32,162 bases of DNA from an uncultured Burkholderiales bacterium. GTDB lineage: Bacteria; Pseudomonadota; Gammaproteobacteria; Burkholderiales; Burkholderiaceae_C. This document shows positions 1 through 9,608 of the stretch, piece by piece. Made by a program: the position numbers and the translations under genes. Below the pieces are notes generated by a model. That model searched no databases. It saw only the letters and a list, made by a program, of their open reading frames with translations, and was not told the DNA's origin. The stretch is from NCBI GenBank assembly GCA_937871935.1, contig CALMQI010000392.1:1-32162 (forward strand), given 5' to 3'. Numbering within the stretch: the stretch's first letter is position 1; every line of letters begins with the position of its first letter.

Positions 1-93
1 CCGCCGCGGAGGCCCCGATCTCGAATACACGCGAGCTCGAGCGGCGCAGCGCGCCCGGCGGGCTCGAGCGCGTGCGCTTCGCGACCACGGATG

Positions 94-270
94 AGTCTTC
101 GTCTCGTAGCCGCTGCCGCCGTTCTCGGCGATGTCGTTGTCCACGATCTTCGTCCGCCGCGAGTACCCGGCCCAGATGCCGCAGATCGAGTTGCCCACGA
201 GGCGATTCGAGTGGATCCAGTTGTCGAAGCTGAAGGTGAGCTCGAGGCCGTGCGCCGCCTCGTGCGGCGC
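94..270 (-). pseudogene. Fragment of a right-handed parallel beta-helix (NosD-like) protein
   Basis: On the minus strand this stretch reads in one frame as a peptide containing HGLELTFSFDNWIHSNRLVG, followed by NSICGIWAGYSR and KIVDNDIAENGGSGY. The recurring N-x-I/L and G-I-W turns are typical of parallel beta-helix coils, as in NosD or pectate-lyase-like repeats. There is no start or stop, and the sense is lost on both sides: before about 270 the neighbouring frame reads as a different protein, and after about 94 no frame is convincing. It is a fragment of perhaps 60 residues, joined without a gap to unrelated sequence. The family call rests on pattern recognition only. It is either gene debris or part of a chimeric contig end. 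Confidence 0.45.
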
Positions 271-378
271 AGGGCGCCGATGTCCATCACCGCGTTGGAG
301 TTGAAGGCCTCACCCCCCTGGGCTGCCTCGGCCAGGATGTGGCCATTGAAGTCGACAATCTTCGACATGGCACTGCAG
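262..378 (-). pseudogene. C-terminal fragment resembling a nitrilase-superfamily hydrolase
   Basis: This piece follows the DUF1467 reading frame without a stop but resembles a different family. The peptide MSKIVDFNGHILAEAAQGGE, followed by AFNSNAVMDIGALRR, has the layout of the late part of carbon-nitrogen hydrolases: S-x-I-V-D-x-x-G-x-V/I-L-A, then an acidic turn, an A/V-x-D/I-D strand and a terminal ALRR. About 39 residues are present. No catalytic Cys, Glu or Lys falls in the fragment, so it cannot be active. The switch from DUF1467 to this sequence lies near 378. Family assignment is tentative. Confidence 0.35.
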
Positions 379-639
379 GTGTAGGGCGGGATCGGGATGT
401 CATCGATGTCGACCAAATGGAATTCGATGATCGAGTAGAGCGCGAGCCACAGGACGATGGCGATCGCGAAGGCCCAAATCGCCTTGAGCCAAAGCTTGGG
501 CGCGGTTGGCGCCGACGGCTCCGTTCCCGGGACCACGGTGCCCTCTTCCAATTGCGAACGCACGCCGACCGGCAGCAGCGCGAAGAACGCAAGCCACCAG
601 GAAATGACGATGACCAACAGCGAGCCCGCGATGCCCATG
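379..639 (-). CDS. DUF1467 family small membrane protein (3' end replaced)
   Basis: The ATG at 639 lies 5 nt after the stop of the epimerase gene. The 87 residues recognisable as DUF1467 have a first membrane segment at about 2-24 (GSLLVIVISWWLAFFALLPV), the family signature GVRSQ.E.G..VPGTEPSAP at about 26-45, and a second membrane segment at about 51-71. DUF1467 proteins are usually 80-100 residues and are typical of Alphaproteobacteria, where I recall them next to methylmalonyl-CoA epimerase as here. No stop follows. The frame stays open to the left window edge through the nitrilase-like piece, so the true C-terminus appears lost near 379. Function unknown. Confidence 0.6.
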
Positions 640-644
640 TGGGT

Positions 645-1055
645 CTAGACCTGTTCCAACTCGATGAGCGTTCCGTTGAAATCTTTCGGATGCATGAAGA
701 TCACAGGCTTGCCGTGGGCGCCGATCTTGGGCTGGCCGTCACCGGTGATGGTGGCGCCTTTGGCGATCATCTGATCGCGCGCGGCCATGATGTCGTCGAC
801 CTCGTAACAGACGTGGTGGATGCCGCCCGAGGGGTTCTTCTTCAGGAAGTTGGCGATCGGCGACTTGTCGCCCAAAGGTTCGAGCAGCTCGATTTTGGTG
901 TTTTGAAGTTCGATGAAGACGGTGGTGACGCCATGGTCCGGTTGCGGCACGGCGTTCGAAACGTGGGCGCCCATGGCGAAGGTCGAGCGATAGACTTCCG
1001 CCGCGGCCTTGATGTCGGGCACGGCGATGGCGACGTGGTTCAGGCGTCCGAGCAT
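645..1055 (-). CDS. mce: Methylmalonyl-CoA epimerase
   Basis: This 136-residue protein is complete and has normal length for the family. It interconverts (S)- and (R)-methylmalonyl-CoA in the cytoplasm, linking propionyl-CoA carboxylation to methylmalonyl-CoA mutase. It has the two-module VOC fold: LNHVAIAVPDI at residues 5-15 supplies the first metal His, the second module carries GGIHHVCYEVDD near 82-93, and the terminal FNGTLIELEQV supplies a metal Glu. The ATG at 1055 gives the conserved MLGRLNHVAIAV start. The closest resemblance is to alphaproteobacterial epimerases, and the DUF1467 neighbour is also an alphaproteobacterial arrangement. That is out of keeping with everything right of 1226. 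No mutase or carboxylase gene is in the window. Confidence 0.9.
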   Translation of the reverse strand: MLGRLNHVAIAVPDIKAAAEVYRSTFAMGAHVSNAVPQPDHGVTTVFIELQNTKIELLEPLGDKSPIANFLKKNPSGGIHHVCYEVDDIMAARDQMIAKGATITGDGQPKIGAHGKPVIFMHPKDFNGTLIELEQV

Positions 1056-1225
1056 GATGGCAGGCCTTTGTGCAATTGCGAGATCAACCTCAAGTTATGC
1101 CGGGTGTTCGACTTGGGCAAGCGCCAACGGGCTCTCGTGATAAAGATGCGCATCGTCACCATGCGAATCGGAGCCGCCGTTTGCTCGCCCTCATCCCTTT
1201 CCTCGGCGTCCTGCTCGTCAACGCG

Positions 1226-1429
1226 ATCCCGCTGATCGGCGTGATCCCCGAGTCGGAGACGGTGCTGAGCGCGTCCAACCAGGGTGTGCCGGCGATCCAC
1301 ATGAAGGGCAGCGACGTCTCCGAGGCCTACAAGGACGTGATCCGGCGCTTTCTCGGCGAGAGCCGCGAGATGCGCTTCACGCAGGCGGTGCGCCCCACCT
1401 TCTTCCAGCGCCTGTTCGCGCGGGCCTAA
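1226..1429 (+). pseudogene. minD: MinD C-terminal fragment (N-terminal ~200 residues missing)
   Basis: The last 68 codons of the septum-site ATPase MinD are present, from IPLIGVIPESETVLSASNQG to the end. The fragment closes with the amphipathic membrane-targeting helix TFFQRLFARA, which lets MinD-ATP bind the inner membrane. The deviant Walker A motif and nucleotide site, in the first ~200 residues, are absent. The 35 bases before 1226 do not encode the expected MinD sequence, although the frame happens to stay open. minE follows, as in normal minCDE operons. The gene is cut by a junction at about 1226, so this is either a contig artefact or a real truncation. MinD is widely conserved in this group, so an artefact is more likely. 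Confidence 0.85.
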
Positions 1430-1432
1430 GCA

Positions 1433-1530
1433 TGCAACCCCCAAGCTCACTTCGTTCGCTGCCCCTGTGGTCCCATATGGACCACTTCGTGGCCCGTGGG
1501 GCGCGTCAACTCCTTCGGGCGGCCGGGCGG
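1433..1530 (+). repeat. REP-like palindromic repeat between minD and minE
   Basis: The sequence starts AACCCCCAAGCTCACTTCGT and ends in GGGCGGCCGG, a pattern I recognise as a dispersed intergenic repeat of Burkholderiales. It contains a perfect 7-bp stem, GTGGTCC (1467-1473) and GGACCAC (1479-1485), around CATAT. It separates minD and minE, which are usually almost contiguous. There is no U-tract, so it is not a standard terminator. It may alter the MinD:MinE ratio, which is inference. Confidence 0.55.
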
Positions 1531-1537
1531 CACTGAC

Positions 1538-1804
1538 ATGTCGATCCTGAAGTTCCTGTTCGGACAGCACAAGCAGTCGGCGAGCCTGGCCAAGGAGCGC
1601 CTGCAGATCATCCTGGCCCACGAGCGCAGCGCACGCAGCCCGCGCCGGCCCGACTACCTGCCGGCGCTGCAGCGCGAACTGCTCGCGGTGGTGTCGAAGT
1701 ACGTGAAGATCCAGCCCAAGGACATCAAGGTCAGCTTCGGGCGCCAGCGCAACATCGAGGTGCTCGAAGTCAAGATCGAGCTGCCCGAGGCGGTGCGCGC
1801 CTGA
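1538..1804 (+). CDS. minE: Cell division topological specificity factor MinE
   Basis: The protein has 88 residues, the usual MinE length. It stimulates the MinD ATPase and drives pole-to-pole oscillation that keeps FtsZ rings at midcell. The N-terminal [20 protein letters not shown] is the membrane-targeting and anti-MinCD segment, with [14 protein letters not shown] as the MinD-contact helix. The C-terminal half (from about residue 35, [20 protein letters not shown]) is the dimerising topological specificity domain. The ATG at 1538 matches the MSILKF start of homologues. The protein is strongly betaproteobacterial in character and intact. It lies downstream of the minD tail with the palindromic repeat in between. 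Confidence 0.95.
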   Translation: MSILKFLFGQHKQSASLAKERLQIILAHERSARSPRRPDYLPALQRELLAVVSKYVKIQPKDIKVSFGRQRNIEVLEVKIELPEAVRA

Positions 1805-1872
1805 GGACCGGAAGCGCGGCTTTTCCTCGGCCACAATGGCGCCACTGCTTCAACCCCACTACGGAGACTGGC

Positions 1873-2004
1873 ATGGCCAAAGGTCAGCAACGCAGCACCA
1901 AGGAAGCCAAGAAGCCGAAGAAGGACAAGCTGCCTTCGAAGCCGGTGACGCCGCTGGGCCCGAGCATCACGACGGTTGTGCCGGATCGGCACAAGAAGAA
2001 GTAG
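1873..2004 (+). CDS. Small basic hypothetical protein (43 aa)
   Basis: This short gene encodes MAKGQQRSTKEAKKPKKDKL and then a Pro-rich middle (SKPVTPLGPSITTVVPDR) ending in HKKK. A good ribosome-binding site (GGAGA, 8 nt upstream) precedes the ATG at 1873. Fourteen of the 43 residues are Lys or Arg. No domain is recognised. Similar tiny Lys-rich proteins beginning MAKGQ are common in Burkholderiales genomes without known function. Charge and size would suit nucleic-acid or ribosome association, but that is only inference. The gene stands alone between minE and the convergent pbfA. Confidence 0.65.
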   Translation: MAKGQQRSTKEAKKPKKDKLPSKPVTPLGPSITTVVPDRHKKK

Positions 2005-2057
2005 ACAACTGACCTTCCGCGGTCGGCGCGACGCGGCAGGCGGTATTCGGCAGGTCG

Positions 2058-2092
2058 TCCCGTTGTTGGGGACAATCAGCGCTGCGCGCTGA
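2058..2092. terminator. Hairpins at the convergent end of pbfA
   Basis: Two inverted repeats sit between the small basic gene and the 3' end of pbfA. One is GTCCC/GGGAC around a 7-nt loop (2058-2074). The other is a perfect 7-bp stem, TCAGCGC-TGC-GCGCTGA (2076-2092), which includes the pbfA stop codon. No U-tract is present, so termination is inferred from position only. Confidence 0.35.
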
Positions 2093-3470
2093 GGCACTCG
2101 TCCAGGATGTCGATGGCCGCATCCATCTGCGCGTGCGTGGTGATCAGCGGCGGCGTCAGCGTCAGCACGTTGCCCATCGTCGTCTTGAACGACAGCCCGC
2201 GCGATAACGCCGCGTAGAGCACCTGTTCGGCGGCGTCGGGCGCCGGTGTCTTGGCGGCGCGGTCGCTCACCAGCTCGATGCCGAGCAGCAGGCCGCGGCC
2301 GCGCACGTCGCCGATCAGCGGATGACGGCGCTTCATCTCGTGCAGGCGGGTCAGCGCGTGCGCACCGACCTGCGCGGCGTGTTCGACCAGGCCCTCGCGC
2401 TCGATCACCTGCAGCGTGGCCAGCGCCGCAGCGGCAGTGACCGGGTTCTTCTCGTGCGTGTAGTGGCCGAAGGCGTAGGCACCGGCCACGTCGAGGTCGG
2501 CCCGCGCGATGCACGCGGCGATCGGCAGCACGCCGCCGCCGAGCGCCTTGCCCAGCACCACGATGTCGGGTTTGGCGTCGTCGTGTTCGGCGGCGAAGAA
2601 GCGGCCCGTCTTGCCCAGGCCGGTGGGGATCTCGTCGAAGACCAGCAGCGTGCCGGTGGCATCGCACGCCTCGCGCACCGCGCGCCAGTAACCCGGCGGC
2701 GGGATGAACGGCACTGCGCGCGCCGGCTCGGCGATCACCGCGGCCACGTCGCCCTCGCGCTCGAGCACGTAGCGCACCATGCTCGCGCAGGCGATGCGGC
2801 ATTGCTCGAGCCGCGGCCGGCCGTCGGCGTCGACTTCGTGGCCGTAAGGGCAGCGGTAGCAGCCGAACGGCGCCACGTGTTCGCTGCCCGACAGCAGCGG
2901 GCCGATGCGGCCACCGCGAAAGAGTGCTTCGCCGCCCACGCTCGACGCGCCGAAGCCGGCACCGTGAAAGGCGTCCCAGAAGCTCAGGGTCTTGAAGCGG
3001 CCGGTGGCGGCGCGCGCGAGTTTGATGGCGACCTCGACCGCGTCCGACCCGCCGGTGGTGAACAGCAGCTTGGCGTCGGACCCGGTGAGCGACTTGAAGC
3101 GCGCGCCGAGCGCCTCGGCGAGCTCTACCGCGCGCGCGCTGGCGAAACGGCGCGGTGCGAAGCTCAGTTCGTCGAGCTGCGACTTGATGGCGCCCAGCAC
3201 GTGCGGATGCGCATAACCCACGTGGTGCACGTTGTTGCCGTGGAAGTCCATGTAGCGCCGGCCGGCGAGGTCTTCGATCCAGATGCCTTCGGCGCGGCGA
3301 ATCGCATCGAGGCAGGGCGTGGAGACCGACTGATGCAGGAACGCGGCGCCGTCGCGCGCCAGGAGTGCCCGCGTGGTGTCGTCGAGATGCTCGGCCTGCC
3401 ACTGTGCGCGGCGCGGCGTGCCGTTGATGTCGCCTTCGCTGGGTGCGGGGCCGGGTGGCGGGTGAGGCAT
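2076..3470 (-). CDS. pbfA: Class III aminotransferase-fold PLP enzyme, PbfA-type (R)-1-hydroxy-2-aminoethylphosphonate ammonia-lyase
   Basis: The protein has 464 residues from the ATG at 3470. PbfA eliminates ammonia from (R)-1-hydroxy-2-aminoethylphosphonate to give phosphonoacetaldehyde, feeding hydroxylated AEP into the PhnW route. Family marks seen are GDINGTPRRAQWQAEH near 13-28, YMDFHGNNVHHVGYAHP near 73-89, the PLP-ring Asp in VFDEIPTGLG (D279), the Schiff-base Lys in VVLGKALGGG (K308), and GHYTHEKNP. A C-x2-C and C-x3-C pair (C204, C207, C224, C228) lies in a mid-protein insert. The assignment over an ordinary omega-transaminase rests on my memory of PbfA sequences and on the phosphonate island nearby. 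The gene stands alone, convergent with the small basic gene and divergent from the NTF2-like gene. No strong ribosome-binding site is visible, so the start is moderately certain. Confidence 0.78.
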   Translation of the reverse strand: MPHPPPGPAPSEGDINGTPRRAQWQAEHLDDTTRALLARDGAAFLHQSVSTPCLDAIRRAEGIWIEDLAGRRYMDFHGNNVHHVGYAHPHVLGAIKSQLDELSFAPRRFASARAVELAEALGARFKSLTGSDAKLLFTTGGSDAVEVAIKLARAATGRFKTLSFWDAFHGAGFGASSVGGEALFRGGRIGPLLSGSEHVAPFGCYRCPYGHEVDADGRPRLEQCRIACASMVRYVLEREGDVAAVIAEPARAVPFIPPPGYWRAVREACDATGTLLVFDEIPTGLGKTGRFFAAEHDDAKPDIVVLGKALGGGVLPIAACIARADLDVAGAYAFGHYTHEKNPVTAAAALATLQVIEREGLVEHAAQVGAHALTRLHEMKRRHPLIGDVRGRGLLLGIELVSDRAAKTPAPDAAEQVLYAALSRGLSFKTTMGNVLTLTPPLITTHAQMDAAIDILDECLSAQR

Positions 3471-3559
3471 GACCAGGATGATAGGGGGCGTCGCGCAGAG
3501 CTGGCATGTTGCGCGGCGAAGCCCGATGATCCTGCTGCGCACCCTAAGGAGACCTGATC

Positions 3560-3964
3560 ATGTCAAGCGTGTTTGCCGAAGTCACGACCGACTTCCTGGA
3601 TGACTTCGCCAAGACGTGGAATCGCCACGATGTCGACGCGCTCATGTCGTTCATGAGCGATGACTGCGTGTTCGAAGCCTCTGCGGGTCCGGACGTCTGC
3701 GGGTCCCGCTACGAGGGTCGCGCGGCGGTGCGCGCCGGCTACGCCGAAGTCTTCGCGACCTTTCCCGATGCCCGCTGGAACAGCGCACGCCACTTCGTCT
3801 GCGGCCACAGGGGTGTGTCGGAGTGGACGTTCACGGGCACACGAGGCGATGGCGCTCGCCTCGAGGTTCAGGGTTGTGATCTGTTCGTCTTTCGCGGCGG
3901 CAAGATCGCGCTGAAGAACTCGTACCGGAAGAACCGTCCTCCCGGTGCCGTCGTGAAAGGCTGA
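3560..3964 (+). CDS. NTF2-like (SnoaL-type) protein
   Basis: The protein has 134 residues and starts at an ATG 6 nt after AAGGAGA, a very good ribosome-binding site. It has the cone-shaped NTF2 fold pattern: an N-terminal helix (FLDDFAKTWNRHDVDALMSF), DDCVFEASAGPDVCGSRYEG, the RAAVRAGYAEVFATFPDARW segment, then paired strands ending GCDLFVFRGGKIALKNSYRK. Such proteins may be isomerases, hydrolases or non-catalytic binding proteins, and no substrate can be deduced. It is divergent from pbfA with about 90 bp between the starts, so the two may share a control region. The 3' end lies 25 bp from the convergent macB permease gene. Confidence 0.75.
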   Translation: MSSVFAEVTTDFLDDFAKTWNRHDVDALMSFMSDDCVFEASAGPDVCGSRYEGRAAVRAGYAEVFATFPDARWNSARHFVCGHRGVSEWTFTGTRGDGARLEVQGCDLFVFRGGKIALKNSYRKNRPPGAVVKG

Positions 3965-3989
3965 GCTGCGCACAGGGCGGTCCCGGCGC

Positions 3990-5192
<1,203 letters not shown>

Positions 5193-5204
5193 CTCAGTAC
5201 CGCT

Positions 5205-5983
<779 letters not shown>

Positions 5984-5987
<4 letters not shown>

Positions 5988-7315
5988 GGTCGCGCGCTCG
6001 CGCCGCTGCGCTGGCTGATGATCACGGCGTCGCCTTCGTGCAGGTCGGCCGACGACACCTCGGTGCGGCGGCCATCGCTGGCGCCGGCGCTCACCGCCAC
6101 CGGCACCGCCTGGCCTTCGCGCAGCACCCAGAGCTGCCGGCGCCCGCCGCCGCTCGGCGTGGCGCCCTGGGTGGCGCGCCGCTGGCCCGACAGCGCCGGC
6201 CGAGGCAGCAGCCGCGCGACGATGTTGGCGCCCGAGGCGGCACCGGCCACCGGCGTGGCCGACTCGGGCGTGAAGCGCAGCGCGGTGTTGGGCACCAGCA
6301 GCGACGGGGCGCGGTCGCTGGTCTGGATCGTCGCGGTGGCGGTCATGCCGGGGCGCAGACTCAGGTCCTTGTTGTCGACGTCCAGCCGCGTGGTGTAGGT
6401 GACCACGTTGTCGGTCTTGGTCGAGCCGTAGGCGACCCGTGTCACCGTGGCCGGGTAGCGCCGATTCAGGTACGCGCCGACGGTGAAGGTGGCCTTCTGG
6501 CCGTTGGCGACCAGGCCGACGTCGGTCTCGTCGACGTTGACCTCGAGCTGCAGCTGCGTCAGGTCTTCGGCGATGGTGAAGAGGGTCACCGCCTGCAGCG
6601 AGGCGGCCACCGCGTTGCCGGGGTCGACCGTGCGGGTCAGCACGACACCGTCGATCGGCGAGCGGATCGATGCCTTCGACTGGTTGGTCTCGTCGGTGGA
6701 CAGCTGGGCTCGCGCATCGGTGACGCCGGCGCGCGCGCTCGCTTCGTCGGCGCGCGCGCGCTCGAGCGTCGCGCGGCCCGTGTCGAGTTCGCTTTGCGAC
6801 GGCACCTTGCCGCCGGACAGGCGCGACACCTCCTCGAGCCTGGCTAGGTTGCCTTGCGACTCCTTCAGCGTGGCCACCGTCTGCGCCACCTTGGCCTGCG
6901 CGCTGGCCAGCGCGGCGCGCGAGCGCGCGATCTGGTCGCGCAGCTTGGCGGTGTCGAGTTCGACCAGCACCTGGCCCTTGCGCACCCGGTCGTTCACATC
7001 GACGAGCACACGCGCCACGGTGCCCGACAGCTCGCTGCCGATGTTGACCGAGCGCGTCGGCTGCAGCGTGCCGTCGGCGCTGACGGTGAGCTGCAGCGCG
7101 CCGCGCTGCACCGGCTCGGTCACGTATTGCGGCTGCGCGGCGGTGTTGCGCCGGCCATTCCAGACCACGGCCGCGGCGATCGCCGCCAGCAACAGGGCGA
7201 GCGCGATCCACGGCAGCGGACGCTTCCAGACCGGGCGCGCGTCGCCGCCAAGCAGCTGCGTGAGGCCGGCGGCCGGCGAGGTGGTGGGTGTGGTGGCAGC
7301 GGGCATCAGGTTCAT
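5984..7315 (-). CDS. MacA-type periplasmic membrane fusion protein
   Basis: The protein has 443 residues. It bridges the ABC permease and the outer-membrane channel. After a short cytoplasmic tail there is one membrane anchor at about 35-51 (WIALALLLAAIAAAVVW). A lipoyl half-motif follows (VSADGTLQPTRSVNIGSELSG.V). The coiled-coil hairpin spans about 105-215 and is rich in Ala, Gln, Arg and Glu (SRAALASAQAKVAQTVATLK). The second lipoyl half is SIRSPIDGVVLTRTVDPGN, with beta-barrel and membrane-proximal domains to the end. A Gly/Arg-rich insert at about 350-385 interrupts the last domain. Its start overlaps the stop of the outer-membrane gene by ATGA, and its stop overlaps the ATPase start likewise. 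Confidence 0.92.
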
Positions 7316-8793
7316 GGTGTGGATGTCGTCGAGACGGCGGCTTCATCGAGCGTCCAGCCGCCGCCGAGCGCCTTGAACAGGCGCACCTGCGCGGTGCCGA
7401 GGTCGGTCTGCGCGCTGGCCAGGCTGTCCTGCGTGGCGAGTTGACTGCGCTGCGTGTCGAGCACGATCTGGAAGTCGACCAGCCCGCTGCGGTAACGCTG
7501 GCCGGCCAGCAGCGCCGCGTTGCCGGCGGACTCTGCCGCGCGCTGCAGCGTCGCGCGGCGTTCCTGCGCGCTCTGCAAGGCGCGCAGTGCGTCCTCGACA
7601 TCCTTCAGCGCCGCCAGCACGGTGCCTTGCGCGGTGCGCGCGGCCTGCTCCCAGGCAGCATCCTGTGCTTGCGCCTGCGCGCGCAGCGCACCGCCATCGA
7701 GGATCGGCAGCGACACGCCGGCCAGTAGCGCGGCGACGCCGCTGCCGGCGCCGCCCAGCGCGCCGAGCGTCAGCGCATTGAGCCCGATGTCGCCGGTCAG
7801 GCGCAGGCTTGGCAGCCGCTGCGCCTGCGCCTGCTGCGTGCGCGCCGCCGCTGCGCGCCATAACGCCTCGGTGCGTCGCACGTCGGGTCGCTGGCGCAGC
7901 GTATCGGCGGGAATGCGCAGCGCGATGCGCACCGGCGCCACCGGTGCCTGCGTGGCGGTGGCGGACTGCAGCTCGGGCAGCACACCGGGCGCACGGCCGG
8001 TCAGCACCGCCAGGCTGTTGGCGGCCTGAGTGAGGGTGCTGTCGAGCAGCGGGATCTGCGCCCGTGTCTGCTCGGCGGCGGTGCGCGCCTGCTCGAGCTC
8101 GAGCGAGGTGGCGAGGCCTGCTTGCGTGCGCCAATCGGTGATCTGCAGCGTCTCGAGTTGCAGCTCGAGATTGCGCCGCGCCACGCCCAGGCGTTCGCGC
8201 GTGCCGCTCCACTGCAGGTAGGCGAGCGCCGTCTCGGCCGCGATCGAGACCTGCACGTCGCCCAGGGTGGCCAGACCCGCCATCACATCGGCCTGTGCGG
8301 CGCTGACGCCGGCGCGCTGCGCGCCGAACAGGTCGGGCTCCCAGCTGGCGTCCAGGCCGACGCGGAACAGGTTGTTCGCCGGCAGGTCGCCCGAGCGGCT
8401 GCGCTGGGCCGAGGCGCTGCCCGAGACCTGCGGCGACAGTGCGGCGGCCTGCACGTCGAGCCGCGCGCGCGCCTGGCGCAGCGCGGCGACGGCGCCCCGC
8501 ACGTCGGTGTTGGCCTGCAGCGCCCGCTCAACCAGCGCGGTGAGCGACGGATCGTCGAAGTGGCGCCACCAGTCGCGGTGATCGACCGCAGCGGACGGTG
8601 TGGTGTCGGTCGCATCGCGCCAGGTCGGCGGCAGCTCGACCGTGGTGTCGTGCTGCCGTGCATCCGGCGCGAGCGCCGCGCAGCCGGCCAGCGCGAGCGC
8701 CGCGAGCCACACGCCGGCGCGGTCGAAACGGTAAACGTGGGCGAGGCGGCGTGGCAGGAGGTGCGGGGCAGTCCCCGAGGCGCGAGTCGGCAT
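7312..8793 (-). CDS. NodT-family outer-membrane efflux lipoprotein
   Basis: This 493-residue TolC-like channel protein is the first gene of the efflux operon. An N-terminal signal ends in the lipobox LALAGC (Cys near residue 36), predicting lipidation and outer-membrane attachment as in OprM/NodT. Two outer-membrane efflux repeats follow, each with long Ala/Gln-rich helices (ALRQARARLDVQAAALSPQV; YLQWSGTRERLGVARRNLEL). The hallmark IPADTLRQRPDVRRTEALWRAA begins the second repeat. The ATG at 8793 is the best start in frame, although it leaves a 36-residue presequence, long for a lipoprotein. The true start could be further in. No strong Shine-Dalgarno sequence is visible. Confidence 0.9.
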   Translation of the reverse strand: MPTRASGTAPHLLPRRLAHVYRFDRAGVWLAALALAGCAALAPDARQHDTTVELPPTWRDATDTTPSAAVDHRDWWRHFDDPSLTALVERALQANTDVRGAVAALRQARARLDVQAAALSPQVSGSASAQRSRSGDLPANNLFRVGLDASWEPDLFGAQRAGVSAAQADVMAGLATLGDVQVSIAAETALAYLQWSGTRERLGVARRNLELQLETLQITDWRTQAGLATSLELEQARTAAEQTRAQIPLLDSTLTQAANSLAVLTGRAPGVLPELQSATATQAPVAPVRIALRIPADTLRQRPDVRRTEALWRAAAARTQQAQAQRLPSLRLTGDIGLNALTLGALGGAGSGVAALLAGVSLPILDGGALRAQAQAQDAAWEQAARTAQGTVLAALKDVEDALRALQSAQERRATLQRAAESAGNAALLAGQRYRSGLVDFQIVLDTQRSQLATQDSLASAQTDLGTAQVRLFKALGGGWTLDEAAVSTTSTP

Positions 8794-8915
8794 GGTCGAG
8801 AGCTTCGAGCTTGCGCCTTTCGGTGTTGGTTCGGGCAGGTAAAGCCAGGTAAAGCGCGCGGCCATTCGCAGGCCCGTTGATCGCGCGCAACGCCTTGCGC
8901 ACAGCGGCGCGCGAA

Positions 8916-9608
8916 TCAGCTCGCCAGGTCGCGCAGGTGCAGCACCGGCCAGCCGAGCTCGGCCGCCTCGGCGGCGAGCCGCATGTCGGGGTTCACCGCG
9001 ACGGGCTTGCGCACGGCGCGCAGCAGCGGCAGGTCGTTGGTCGAGTCGCTGTAGAACATGGTCTCGCACTCGTGCCATTCGATGCGCTGGCGCGCCAGCC
9101 AGTCGCGCAGCCGCGTCACCTTGCCTTCGCGCATGTTCAGCGTACCGGTCACGCGCCCGGTGAAGCGCCCGGCGTCGTCGAGCTCGCATTCGGTGGCGAT
9201 CAGATGCGCGAAGCCGAGGTGTACGGCGGTCAGCTCGGTGAGGAAGCGGTTGGTCGCAGTGGTCAGCAGCACCAGGTCGCCGGCCGCGGCGTGGCGCGCC
9301 ACCAGCTCGTGTGCGGCTGCACCCAGGCGCGGCGCGATCACCTCGTCCATGAAGCGGCGGCGCAGCGGCTCCCACTCGGCACGCGTGCGCCCGCCGAGCG
9401 TGGCGACGTAGAACTCGCAGAAGTCCTGCGCGCTCACGGTGCCGGCCTGGTACTCGCGCGCCATGCGCTGGTTGCGCGGCTCGAACTCGGCGCGGTCGAG
9501 CACGCCCTCGCGCATCAGGAACTCGCACCACAGCACGTCGCTGTCGCCGTCGAGCAGCGTGTGGTCGAGGTCGAACAGGGTCAGGCGCAGCGGCCGCGGC
9601 ACGGTCAC
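8916..9608 (-). CDS. HAD-superfamily phosphatase (subfamily IB, SerB-like)
   Basis: The protein has 230 residues, starting at a GTG that overlaps the aldehyde dehydrogenase stop (GTGA), so the two are probably co-translated. HAD motif I is LFDLDHTLLDGDSD (nucleophile and acid Asp), motif II lies in VLLTTATNRF, the motif III Lys is in MREGKVTRLRD, and motif IV is YSDSTNDLPLL. The DxDxT pattern marks a phosphomonoesterase or phosphotransferase of the phosphoserine-phosphatase type. It is not phosphonoacetaldehyde hydrolase (PhnX), which has DxA and a cap lysine. Similar HAD-IB proteins occur in many Burkholderiales. It is the last gene of the phnW operon and could dephosphorylate a small amine phosphate such as phosphoethanolamine, which is inference from context only. 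Confidence 0.85.
   Translation of the reverse strand: MTVPRPLRLTLFDLDHTLLDGDSDVLWCEFLMREGVLDRAEFEPRNQRMAREYQAGTVSAQDFCEFYVATLGGRTRAEWEPLRRRFMDEVIAPRLGAAAHELVARHAAAGDLVLLTTATNRFLTELTAVHLGFAHLIATECELDDAGRFTGRVTGTLNMREGKVTRLRDWLARQRIEWHECETMFYSDSTNDLPLLRAVRKPVAVNPDMRLAAEAAELGWPVLHLRDLAS

Noticed and set aside
1140-1225. Plus-strand hydrophobic reading RRLLALIPFLGVLLVNA before the minD tail
   Set aside because: It resembles the start of a small membrane protein (possibly DUF3311), but there is no plausible start codon or continuation and it ends at the minD junction. It is too short to assign.
8916-9608. HAD protein considered as PhnX (phosphonoacetaldehyde hydrolase)
   Set aside because: Motif I is DLDHT, the phosphomonoesterase form. 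PhnX has DxA after the nucleophile and a catalytic lysine in its cap, neither seen.
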